A stretch of 34,260 nucleotides of DNA from the NCBI GenBank assembly GCA_019310975.1, contig JAFDDH010000025.1, positions 1 to 34,260 of the forward strand. The letters run 5' to 3'. Both the position numbers and the translations under genes were made by a program. Shown piece after piece: positions 1 through 9,698 of the stretch; positions within the stretch are counted from its first letter, which is position 1; every line of letters starts with the position of its first letter. The notes beneath the pieces are model-generated. The model saw only the letters and a program-made list of their open reading frames with translations. It was not told where the DNA came from and searched no databases. This DNA is from Deltaproteobacteria bacterium (GTDB lineage Bacteria; Myxococcota_A; UBA9160; UBA4427).

Positions 1-1422
1 GACCCAGTCGATCTCCGGCGCATCCAACGAGGTGAGCGCCCGGGCCGCCGGGCCGGGCTCGGCGATGCCCGCGCGGCCGAGCTCGATCTTCAGGATCCGG
101 TAGGCGCGGTTCGAGCAGAGCAGCGTGACGATGTCGAGCCCCTCGCGCGCCTGCGTCCACAGCGCCTGCAGGGTGTAGGCCGCACTGCCGTCGGCCTGGA
201 AGCTGATCACTTTGCGGTCCGGGCAGGCGATGGCGGCGCCGGTCGCACACGGCATGCCCTGGCCGATGGCGCCGCCGGTGAGCGCCAGCACGGTGTGCGG
301 CGGCGCGTGCGTCGCCGCGGCATATAGGCCGAGCCCGGAGGTCGCCGCCTCGTCGACCACGATCGCACCCTCGGGCAGGTTGGCCGCGATGAGTCGCCCG
401 ACCGTCAATGCATCGAGCGGGCCTGGGCCGGGCGCGGGCGGGGCGGCCGGTTCGTCGGCGGCCGCAGGGGTTCGGGCATCGAGCGCATCGGCCAGATCCT
501 CGAGCGCGCCCGCCGCGTCCTGCTCGGGCCGGGCGAGCGCGTGACGCGGGCGGTCGGGCGCGATCAGGCTCGGCACTCCCGGATAGCCGAAGAAGGCGAC
601 GGGGCTGCGTGCGCCGACCAGCAGCAGGCCACTCTCGGCTGCGAGGAATTGGCTGGCCTGCTCGGGTAGGTAGGGGAGTCGCTCGATGGCCGGTGTGCCG
701 CGCCCCCGCTCCCAGCGCGACGCAAAGGTTTCCGCCACCAGCCGCGCGCCCGTCGCCGCGGCCACGCGACCTGCCGCCGCCACTCCCCGCGCCGAGAGCG
801 CCGTGCCGCCGAGCAGCAGAGTCGGCGGCTCGGCACCGCGCAGCAGCGCCGCCGCGGTCTCCACCTCGGACGGCTCGGGACGCGTGGGCGCCGGTACCGA
901 GACTCGATTCGCGGGGCCGCCCGACTCCGCGATCTGGAAGTCGGCTGGAACCACCAGGGTCGCGACACTTCCCGGCGCGCCGCCCGCGGCCGCGATCGCC
1001 TCCGCGATCTGCGCGGGTGCGTCCTTCGCCGAGCCGACGGTGCGCAGCCAGGCGGACACGGGACGTGCGAGCGACTCGATGTCGGAGGTGAGCGGGGCGT
1101 CGTGTTCGAGGTGCCAGCTCATATGGTCGCCGATCAAGTTCACGACCGGACTCGCGGCGCGCCGCGCGTTGTGGAGGTTCGCGATGCCATTCGCGAAGCC
1201 CGGACCGAGATGCAGGAGCGTGAGCGCCGGTGCACCGCGCATGCGCCCATAGCCGTCGGCGGCCCCCGTGCAGACGCCCTCGAAGAGGCAGAGCACGGGG
1301 CGGATCGCCGGCACGCGATCCAGCGCGACGACGAACGCCATTTCGGTGGTGCCGGGATTGGCGAAGCAGACGTCGACTTCGGCGGCGGCGGCCGTCCGCA
1401 GCATGCTCACGGCAGCGTTCAT
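1..1422 (-). CDS. Thiamine-diphosphate-dependent enzyme, acetolactate synthase large-subunit-like (3' end outside window)
   Basis: An open frame of 474 codons runs from ATG at 1422 to the left edge with no stop. The N-terminus has the PYR-domain signature of this superfamily: ANPGTTEM at residues 21-28 and CLFEGV with Glu48, the glutamate that activates the cofactor aminopyrimidine. The C-terminal part has GGAIGQGMP, then an ADGSA motif followed about 25 residues later by SNRAY. This is the metal/ThDP-binding motif, with Ala-Asp-Gly replacing the usual Gly-Asp-Gly. A GGAGGA ribosome-binding site lies 4 nt before the chosen ATG; an overlapping out-of-frame ATG lies between them. Family members include acetolactate synthase, benzoylformate decarboxylase and related 2-keto-acid decarboxylases. 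The exact substrate cannot be read here. No small regulatory subunit (ilvN) or ilvC is adjacent, which argues against a dedicated branched-chain enzyme. It is transcribed away from hppA. Confidence 0.88.
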   Translation of the reverse strand, partial: MNAAVSMLRTAAAAEVDVCFANPGTTEMAFVVALDRVPAIRPVLCLFEGVCTGAADGYGRMRGAPALTLLHLGPGFANGIANLHNARRAASPVVNLIGDHMSWHLEHDAPLTSDIESLARPVSAWLRTVGSAKDAPAQIAEAIAAAGGAPGSVATLVVPADFQIAESGGPANRVSVPAPTRPEPSEVETAAALLRGAEPPTLLLGGTALSARGVAAAGRVAAATGARLVAETFASRWERGRGTPAIERLPYLPEQASQFLAAESGLLLVGARSPVAFFGYPGVPSLIAPDRPRHALARPEQDAAGALEDLADALDARTPAAADEPAAPPAPGPGPLDALTVGRLIAANLPEGAIVVDEAATSGLGLYAAATHAPPHTVLALTGGAIGQGMPCATGAAIACPDRKVISFQADGSAAYTLQALWTQAREGLDIVTLLCSNRAYRILKIELGRAGIAEPGPAARALTSLDAPEIDWV

Positions 1423-1468
1423 GCATTCCTCCGGGGTTGGGCGCGCTCTGGGCGTGCTGGGTGCGAGC

Positions 1469-1483
1469 GGTCGGATTCCGACC
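1469..1483 (-). promoter_or_regulatory. 15-bp palindrome upstream of the ThDP-enzyme gene, possible operator
   Basis: GGTCGGATTCCGACC is a perfect 7-bp inverted repeat around one base. It lies 47-61 nt upstream of the ATG at 1422. On the minus strand it overlaps a -10-like TATGGT (1486 to 1481). An operator overlapping a promoter is a reasonable reading, but no regulator gene is adjacent and the site could be chance in GC-rich DNA. Confidence 0.3.
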
Positions 1484-1609
1484 ATAGCCCGCGGTCGGTC
1501 TCCGGAAGACGTCCTGCAACCAATCCAGGGCCCTGTGACAAGCCGGAGAAGACGCGTCTGCCAGCCGTCGTGGGGCTCCGGCCTCGCCCGCGAATCCCTC
1601 GAATGGGGC

Positions 1610-1638
1610 TGGACTTTTCGGGGTTCGACGCCTAGATT
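1610..1638 (+). promoter_or_regulatory. Candidate sigma-70 promoter for hppA
   Basis: TGGACT (1610-1615) and TAGATT (1633-1638) are separated by 17 bp. They lie in the 357-nt gap between the divergent ThDP-enzyme gene and hppA, about 140 nt before the hppA ATG. The -10 matches the consensus at four of six positions. The rest of this gap holds no recognisable gene. Confidence 0.4.
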
Positions 1639-1779
1639 CCCGGCCGCCGAGGGGAGCCGGCACGATTGCTAACGTCGCGGCCCCCTTCGCCTTTTAGGTG
1701 CCGCCCCCCCGCCCGCAAGCGATTCGAGGACCCGCGAGGGGGCCGCGGCCACTTCCTCTGGATTGCGCAGGAGACCTCA

Positions 1780-3867
<2,088 letters not shown>

Positions 3868-3891
3868 CGGGCCGACCCACTCTGGATGCCG

Positions 3892-3919
3892 GGGCCGGGT
3901 CCGGGAACGGACCCGGCCC
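3892..3919 (+). terminator. Perfect 12-bp hairpin after hppA
   Basis: GGGCCGGGTCCG (3892-3903), a GGAA tetraloop, then its exact complement (3908-3919) starting 25 nt after the hppA stop. Only two T follow, so it lacks a classical U-tract, but the stem is very stable and well placed between two genes. Confidence 0.7.
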
Positions 3920-3940
3920 TTCGTGCCTCCGGCTCCCGCT

Positions 3941-5332
3941 ATGCTCCCGGCCGTGACGGAGAGCCAGGCAGGCGCCCATCCCGGTGATCGGCTGGATCGC
4001 CAGCTCGGTCTGACCGACGCGGCCATGCTCGTGGTCGCCTCGGTGATCGGGGCGGGGATCTTCTTCACGCCGGGGCAGGTCGCCGAGCTGCTGCCGGCCC
4101 CGGGCTGGATCCTGGCTGCCTGGGCGGCCGGCGCGTTGCTCTCGTTGGCGGGTGCGCTGGCCAACGCGGAGCTTGGCGCGATGTTTCCGCGCGCGGGTGG
4201 TGACTATGTGTACCTGCGCGAGGCCTTCCATCCGGCCGCTGGCTTCATGGTCGGATGGTTGAGCTTTCTCGCCATCTACGCGGGCACGATCGCAGCGCTC
4301 GCGTTGGCGTTTGCGGAGGGCTTGGGCGCGCGCTTTGGCTGGAGTGAGTCGGCCAATGTGGCGTTCGCCGTGGCGATCACAATCGCGGTCTCGGCGCTGA
4401 ATTTCGTCGGCGTGCGCTGGGGGGCCTGGGCGAACAATCTCACATCGGTGGTGAAGCTCGGTGCGCTGCTGGCCTTTGCGGTGCTCGGCCCCCTCTTCGG
4501 CGAGGGAGATTGGTCGCGCGTCACGGCCGGCGCCGCACCCGACGACGCGGGGATCACCGCGATCGACTTTGGACGGGCGCTCTCGCCCGTCCTCTTCAGC
4601 TATCTCGGCTGGAATGCGTCGGTCTACGTGGCCAGCGAGATCCGCAACCCGGGCCGCAATATCCCGCGCTCCCTCTTCCTGGGTCTGGCGCTGTGTGCCG
4701 GCATCTACATGCTCGTCAATACCGTCTACCTCTACGCGCTGCCGGTTTCCAGGCTGCGCGGTGTGTCCGATGCCGGACAGGCGGCGGCGCTGGCCCTCTT
4801 CGGCCCGATCAGCGGAGGGCTGGTCGCCGTCTTCGTGCTGATCTCGGTGCTCGGCACGCTCAACGCAACGGTGCTGGTGGGACCGCGCATCGCCTACGCG
4901 ATGGCCCTGGATGGGCTGTTCTTCCGTGGCGTGGACCGCGTGCATGCCGGCTTTCGTACGCCCTCGACGGCGATCGGGGTTCAGTGCCTGGTGGCGGTGG
5001 GTCTGCTGCTGCTGCTGCGGAGCTTTCCGAGCGCTCTGGACTTCACGGTCTTCGCGATCGTGCTCGCCTCGATGGCGGACGTATTGGCCCTCTACCGGCT
5101 GCGGCGCACCCAGCCAGACCGACCTCGCCCGTACCGGGCCTGGGGACATCCCTGGGTGCCCGGCCTCTACCTGCTCGCCAACGCCGGGATCGCCGCGGCC
5201 ATGCTGATCGGCAACCCACTCGATTGCGCGATCAGCCTGGCGATCCTGCTGACCGGCTGGCCGGTCTACGCATTCTTCGTCCGGGCGCAGCGGAGAGCGC
5301 GTGAGGGCGGCAGCGATCGGCCGAATTCTTGA
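3941..5332 (+). CDS. APC-family amino acid permease
   Basis: The product has about 463 residues and 12 predicted membrane segments. The first, VVASVIGAGIFFTPG, has the GxGIF substrate-binding motif typical of the amino acid-polyamine-organocation (APC) superfamily. PRAGGDYVYLREAF, the usual loop after helix 2, follows. It resembles the LAT/SteT-like exchangers and eukaryotic-type APC members more than sugar or ion carriers. The transported amino acid cannot be told from sequence. Start is uncertain: GTG 3923, ATG 3941 and GTG 3953 are in frame and none has a good ribosome-binding site. A TATGCT -10-like hexamer covers 3940-3945, which would favour GTG 3953 with an almost leaderless message. 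It is separated from hppA by a hairpin, so it is probably independently transcribed. Confidence 0.9.
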   Translation: MLPAVTESQAGAHPGDRLDRQLGLTDAAMLVVASVIGAGIFFTPGQVAELLPAPGWILAAWAAGALLSLAGALANAELGAMFPRAGGDYVYLREAFHPAAGFMVGWLSFLAIYAGTIAALALAFAEGLGARFGWSESANVAFAVAITIAVSALNFVGVRWGAWANNLTSVVKLGALLAFAVLGPLFGEGDWSRVTAGAAPDDAGITAIDFGRALSPVLFSYLGWNASVYVASEIRNPGRNIPRSLFLGLALCAGIYMLVNTVYLYALPVSRLRGVSDAGQAAALALFGPISGGLVAVFVLISVLGTLNATVLVGPRIAYAMALDGLFFRGVDRVHAGFRTPSTAIGVQCLVAVGLLLLLRSFPSALDFTVFAIVLASMADVLALYRLRRTQPDRPRPYRAWGHPWVPGLYLLANAGIAAAMLIGNPLDCAISLAILLTGWPVYAFFVRAQRRAREGGSDRPNS

Positions 5333-5668
5333 GTAGGATGGGGGCATTGGCGAGGACTCATGACTGGTACTGGGACTGGTAATGGACATTCGGATGGGCT
5401 CTCGGAGCCCCCGATGACACCCGCGCGACGCGTGCTTTCGGCGAGCGAGGCGCGTAGCGCCCGGCGCCCGTCCGTTGCCAGCTCGGTGGCCCGCACGGCG
5501 ACTGCCTGTGTCACGATCTCGGCCCCGCAGGCGGCGACGGCCGCGCGCGCTCTCTAGCCCACCGGTGCCCGAACCGGGCGGTGGTGGGCGAGGTCGAATC
5601 CACTGGGGGGCCCGCCGACCCGCGGTGCTGGACCGGGACCGGGAGCGACGATCCGAGGCCCCCGACTG
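5333..5668. other. Intergenic stretch with no recognised gene
   Basis: This is the gap between the permease stop and the tandem repeats in front of alaC. It contains short alternating ACTGG/GGTA runs near 5360-5385 and several short open frames of unconvincing composition. I see no RNA gene, terminator or conserved protein in it. Confidence 0.5.
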
Positions 5669-5712
5669 GGCTGTGAGAGGGCTGTGAGAGAACTGTGAGA
5701 GGGCTGTGAGAG
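5669..5712 (+). repeat. Four tandem 11-bp repeats directly upstream of alaC
   Basis: The unit GGCTGTGAGAG occurs at 5669-5679, 5680-5690, 5691-5701 (variant AACTGTGAGAG) and 5702-5712. The array ends 7 nt before the alaC ATG, so it occupies the position of the leader and ribosome-binding site. An 11-bp period is about one DNA helical turn. The purine-rich GAGAG ends could supply weak Shine-Dalgarno pairing. Confidence 0.9.
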
Positions 5713-5719
5713 ACCCGCC

Positions 5720-6940
5720 ATGAATGATCCGAGCGACATCCAACCGCGGCACGACTTCAACAAGCTGAACCGCCTGCCGCCCTACATCCTGGCCGAGGTG
5801 ACCGGTCTCGCGCAGGCGGCCCGCCGTGCGGGCGAGGACATCATCGATCTCGGCATGGGAAATCCCGATCTGGCCACCCCCGACCACGTGGTGGAAAAGA
5901 TCGTCGAGGCCGCTCGCGACCCGCGCAACCACCGCTATTCGTCCTCGCAGGGCATCCCGAACCTACGCGCCGCCATCACGGAGTGGTACGCGCGCCGCCA
6001 TGCCGTCGTGCTCGACCCGGATCGCGAGGCGATTGCGGTGATCGGCGCCAAGGAGGGCCTCTCTCACTTCGTGTTGATGACCATCGGGCCCGGTGACGTC
6101 GTGCTGGTCCCGGACCCCGCCTATCCGATCCACCAATACTCGGTGATCATCGCCGGAGGCGACCTGCGCACAGTACCGATCACAGGCGACGTCGATTTCA
6201 TCGAGAGTCTCGAGCAGGCGGTGAGCCGCACCTGGCCGAAGCCGAAGATGCTCATCCTCTCGTTCCCCGCAAATCCCACCACCGACGTCGTGGACCTCAG
6301 CTTCTTCGAGCGCATCGTGGACTTCGCGCGCGAGCACGATCTGATGGTGCTTCACGACTTCGCCTATGCGGAGATCAGCTTCGATGGCTACAAGCCGCCG
6401 AGTATCCTCGAGGTGCCGGGCGCCAAGGACATCGCCATCGAGTTCGTCTCGCTCTCCAAGAGCCACTCGATGGCGGGCTGGCGGGTGGGATTTGCGTGCG
6501 GGAACCCGGATATGATCCACGCGCTACGCCGCATCAAGAGCTACCTCGACTACGGGATGCCACAGGCGATCCAGATCGCAGCCATCACGGCGCTGCGTGG
6601 GCCACAGGATTGCGTGGATCAGAACGTGACGGAATACCGGAATCGGCGAGACGCGCTGATCGACGGCCTCGGTCAGCCGGGCCCGGGTTGCTGGAAGATC
6701 GAGAAGCCGCTGGCCACGATGTTCGTGTGGGCACCAGTCCCCGAGCCCTTGCAGAGTCTGGGGTCGCTCGAATTTTCGAAGCGCCTGCTCGGCGAGGCCA
6801 AGGTGGCCGTCTCGCCGGGTGTTGGATTCGGTGAGAGCGGGGAGGGCTTCGTGCGCTTCGCGTTGGTCGAGAATAGACATCGCATCCGGCAGGCGGTGCG
6901 GGGGATCCGCCGCTTCCTGCGGGACGCGCGCGAGAGCTGA
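5720..6940 (+). CDS. alaC: Alanine-synthesising aminotransferase AlaC-type (PLP, class I/II)
   Basis: The 406-residue protein is colinear with E. coli AlaC from PPYILAEV to the C-terminus. Shared stretches include [34 protein letters not shown] and [15 protein letters not shown] holds the Schiff-base lysine (Lys247), and FVRFAL near the C-terminus holds the carboxylate-binding arginine. It transfers an amino group from glutamate (or an equivalent donor) to pyruvate to make alanine in the cytoplasm. Some relatives act in diaminopimelate or other amino-acid pathways. It heads an apparent operon with hom (15-nt gap) and thrC (2-nt gap), which suggests co-regulation with aspartate-family amino acids. 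The start is fixed by the N-terminal match. The usual ribosome-binding site position is taken by 11-bp GAGAG repeats. Confidence 0.92.
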   Translation: MNDPSDIQPRHDFNKLNRLPPYILAEVTGLAQAARRAGEDIIDLGMGNPDLATPDHVVEKIVEAARDPRNHRYSSSQGIPNLRAAITEWYARRHAVVLDPDREAIAVIGAKEGLSHFVLMTIGPGDVVLVPDPAYPIHQYSVIIAGGDLRTVPITGDVDFIESLEQAVSRTWPKPKMLILSFPANPTTDVVDLSFFERIVDFAREHDLMVLHDFAYAEISFDGYKPPSILEVPGAKDIAIEFVSLSKSHSMAGWRVGFACGNPDMIHALRRIKSYLDYGMPQAIQIAAITALRGPQDCVDQNVTEYRNRRDALIDGLGQPGPGCWKIEKPLATMFVWAPVPEPLQSLGSLEFSKRLLGEAKVAVSPGVGFGESGEGFVRFALVENRHRIRQAVRGIRRFLRDARES

Positions 6941-6955
6941 GTCGAGGATTTCGCA

Positions 6956-8302
6956 GTGGTTGAGAAAGTCGCGGACAGAAGCAGCGTGGGCGTGGGGCTG
7001 ATCGGGTTCGGGACCATCGGGACCGGCGTCGCGAAGGTGCTGCGCCAGAACGCGGACGTGATCGAGCAGCGGCTCGGCTTTCCGCTGCGGCTGGTGCGCA
7101 TCGCGGACCTCGATCTCGAGACCGACCGGCGGGTGGACCTGACGGATATCCGCTTCGACGCCGATTCAGCCGGCCTGATCGCCGACCCCGAAGTCGACAT
7201 CGTGATCGAGCTGATCGGTGGCTACGACGTCGCCAAGCGCATGATCCTCGACTCCATCGACGCAGGGAAGCACGTTGTCACCGCCAACAAGGCACTGCTT
7301 GCGCTACATGGCCGCGAGATCTTCGCCAGCGCTGCGAAGGCCGGCGTGGACGTGGCCTTCGAGGCTGCGGTGGGCGGTGGCATCCCGATCCTGCGATCCC
7401 TCCGTGAGGGGCTGGCGGCGAACCACATCGAGAGCGTGCTCGGCATTCTCAACGGCACCACCAACTACGTGCTCACCGAGATGGAGCGCACGGGCGAGGC
7501 CTTCGAGGTCGTGCTCAAGCGGGCGCAGGACCTGGGCTACGCGGAGGCGGATCCCAGCTTCGATGTGGACGGCATCGATGCGGCCCACAAGCTGGCTCTG
7601 CTGGCCGCCATGGCGTTCGGCGCGGAGCTGACGCACGAGCAGATTCCCACCGAGGGGATCCGTGCCCTGACGCCCGTCGACTTCGAGCTGGCCGCCGAGT
7701 TCGGCTATCGGATCAAGCTGCTCGGCATCGCGAAGTGCCACCGGGACGTCGCTGGAAACGAGCGCATCGAGGTGCGTGTCCACCCGACGATGGTCCCGGC
7801 CGGCAGCATGCTGGCCGGGGTCGACGCGGCGATGAACGCCGTGGAGGTGATCGGCGACGCGGTCGGGCCGACCCTCTACTACGGCGCCGGCGCCGGTGAG
7901 CTGCCCACCGCGAGTGCGGTGGTCGCCGACCTGATGGAGATCGCCCGGGAGATCCGGCGCGGCGGCTCGGGCCCCGTGGCGCCGCTCTCCTACATGCCCG
8001 ACCACCTCGTCCCCAAGCCACTCTTTCCGATGAGTGAGCTACGCGGTCGCGCCTACCTGCGCTTCACGGCCGTCGACCGGCCCGGGGTGCTCTCGCACAT
8101 TACCGGTGCGCTCGGCGAGCAGGGCATCGGGATCGAGTCGGTGGTGCAAAAGGGCAGCGGGACGGCTGGCGACTCGGTGCCCGTCATCCTGCTGACTCAT
8201 CCGACCTCTGAGTCGGCACTGCAGGCTGCGCTCGAGAGTGTCGATCGCCTCGACGACGTTACGGCGCCGACGGTGATGGTGCGGATCGAGGAGGAGCTCT
8301 AG
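6956..8302 (+). CDS. hom: Homoserine dehydrogenase with C-terminal ACT domain
   Basis: The 448-residue enzyme reduces aspartate semialdehyde to homoserine with NAD(P)H, the branch step to threonine and methionine. GFGTIGTG (17-24) is the dinucleotide-binding turn. [18 protein letters not shown] and LNGTTNYVL follow. [10 protein letters not shown] (203-212) contains the catalytic lysine (Lys212). From about residue 360 an ACT domain ([19 protein letters not shown]) is the expected site of threonine feedback inhibition. Start is GTG 6956, preceded by GAGGA at a spacing of 7 nt. The gene sits between alaC and thrC in one operon. Length and all key residues are normal. Confidence 0.97.
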   Translation: MVEKVADRSSVGVGLIGFGTIGTGVAKVLRQNADVIEQRLGFPLRLVRIADLDLETDRRVDLTDIRFDADSAGLIADPEVDIVIELIGGYDVAKRMILDSIDAGKHVVTANKALLALHGREIFASAAKAGVDVAFEAAVGGGIPILRSLREGLAANHIESVLGILNGTTNYVLTEMERTGEAFEVVLKRAQDLGYAEADPSFDVDGIDAAHKLALLAAMAFGAELTHEQIPTEGIRALTPVDFELAAEFGYRIKLLGIAKCHRDVAGNERIEVRVHPTMVPAGSMLAGVDAAMNAVEVIGDAVGPTLYYGAGAGELPTASAVVADLMEIAREIRRGGSGPVAPLSYMPDHLVPKPLFPMSELRGRAYLRFTAVDRPGVLSHITGALGEQGIGIESVVQKGSGTAGDSVPVILLTHPTSESALQAALESVDRLDDVTAPTVMVRIEEEL

Positions 8303-8304
8303 TC

Positions 8305-9654
8305 ATGCCCGACAAGCTCCACCATCGCGCCTGGTTCGAGAGTGTCGCGAAGCCCGGCGAGCGCTACGCGCTCGATGAGATCCGCTACACCGACGAGACG
8401 GGCGGCCTGCTTCAGGTCGTCCACGACATCGACGAGCTCGCCAAGACACCCGCCGAGGAGTGGAAGCGCACGTTCGAGCGGCGCAGCCACCGCAACGAGT
8501 GGCCCTATGGATCCGGGGTCTGGGGCAAGAAGGAATGGGTGCTGCCGGAGCTCGACAACGACAACGTCGTCTCGATGTACGAGGGCCACTCCAACCTCTT
8601 CTGGGCCGAGCGTTATGGTCGCGAGATCGGGATCGAGGACCTCTGGATCAAGCTCTGCGGCAACTCCCATACGGGTAGCTTCAAGGATCTGGGAATGACC
8701 GTGCTCGTCTCCCAGGTCAAGCAGATGATCTCGCAGGGCAACGACATCCCCGCCGTGGCGTGTGCGTCCACTGGGGACACCTCAGCGGCACTGGCCGCCT
8801 ACGCGGCCGCCGCAGACATTCCGGCCGTCGTCTTCCTGCCGCGCGGCAAGATCTCGCTGGCGCAGCTCATCCAGCCGGTCGCCAACGGCGCCATCGTCTT
8901 CGCGCTGGACACGGACTTCGACGGCTGCATGGAGATCGTGAAGCAGATCTCCGAGAAGGATGGGGTCTATCTCGCCAACTCGATGAACAGCCTGCGGGTC
9001 GAGGGGCAGAAGACCGTCGGCATCGAGATCGTCCAACAGCTGGACTGGGAAGTTCCCGAGTGGTTCATCATCCCGGGTGGCAACCTCGGCAACGTGTCGG
9101 CCCTCGCCAAGGGTCTCGACATGATGCTCGCGCTCGGCCTGATCGTGAAGAAGCCGCGCATCTGTGTCGGGCAGGCGGAGGCCGCCAATCCCCTCTATCT
9201 CTCGTACCAGAAGGACTTCGAGGTCTTCGAGCCGATCGCGGCGCGCAAAACTGTCGCGTCGGCGATCCAGATCGGCAATCCGATATCTCACGACAAGGCG
9301 ATCGACGCGCTCCGCCGCTACGACGGTGTCGTCGAGCAGGCCTCGGAGAGCGAGATCATGGAGGCGTGTGCGGCCGCGGACCGAACGGGTCTGTTCAACT
9401 GCCCCCACACGGGCGTCGCCCTGGTGGCCCTGGGCAAGCTGCGGGGGCGCGGCCTGATTCGTGACAGCGATCGCGTGGTGGTGATCTCCACTGCACACGG
9501 GCTCAAGTTCACCGACTTCAAGCTTGATTATCACCAGATGAACATCGACCCAATCGTGCCCGAGAATCCGAACCCGCCGATCGAGATGTCCGCCGGCTAC
9601 GAGGACGTGCGTGGCCGAATGCTGCGCGAGATCGATCTGCGTTTTCGACGCTGA
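8305..9654 (+). CDS. thrC: Threonine synthase
   Basis: The 449-residue PLP enzyme converts O-phosphohomoserine to threonine. [12 protein letters not shown] contains the cofactor lysine (Lys127). [19 protein letters not shown] is the phosphate/PLP loop, and [14 protein letters not shown] is the glycine-rich PLP-phosphate loop. The long N-terminal extension, with [18 protein letters not shown] before the catalytic core, fits the threonine synthase class. The ATG lies 2 nt after the hom stop, indicating translational coupling. With alaC and hom it completes a short threonine/alanine operon; thrB (homoserine kinase) is not in the window. Confidence 0.95.
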   Translation: MPDKLHHRAWFESVAKPGERYALDEIRYTDETGGLLQVVHDIDELAKTPAEEWKRTFERRSHRNEWPYGSGVWGKKEWVLPELDNDNVVSMYEGHSNLFWAERYGREIGIEDLWIKLCGNSHTGSFKDLGMTVLVSQVKQMISQGNDIPAVACASTGDTSAALAAYAAAADIPAVVFLPRGKISLAQLIQPVANGAIVFALDTDFDGCMEIVKQISEKDGVYLANSMNSLRVEGQKTVGIEIVQQLDWEVPEWFIIPGGNLGNVSALAKGLDMMLALGLIVKKPRICVGQAEAANPLYLSYQKDFEVFEPIAARKTVASAIQIGNPISHDKAIDALRRYDGVVEQASESEIMEACAAADRTGLFNCPHTGVALVALGKLRGRGLIRDSDRVVVISTAHGLKFTDFKLDYHQMNIDPIVPENPNPPIEMSAGYEDVRGRMLREIDLRFRR

Positions 9655-9698
9655 GCCGGTCGACTGCAGCGCGGACTGACAGGGGGGGACGGACGCGA

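Noticed and set aside
5360..5557. Small plus-strand frame of 65 codons between the permease and alaC
   Set aside because: Ala/Ser/Arg/Thr-rich with no ribosome-binding site, and its start lies in an ACTGG-rich simple stretch. Composition is that of random GC-rich DNA.
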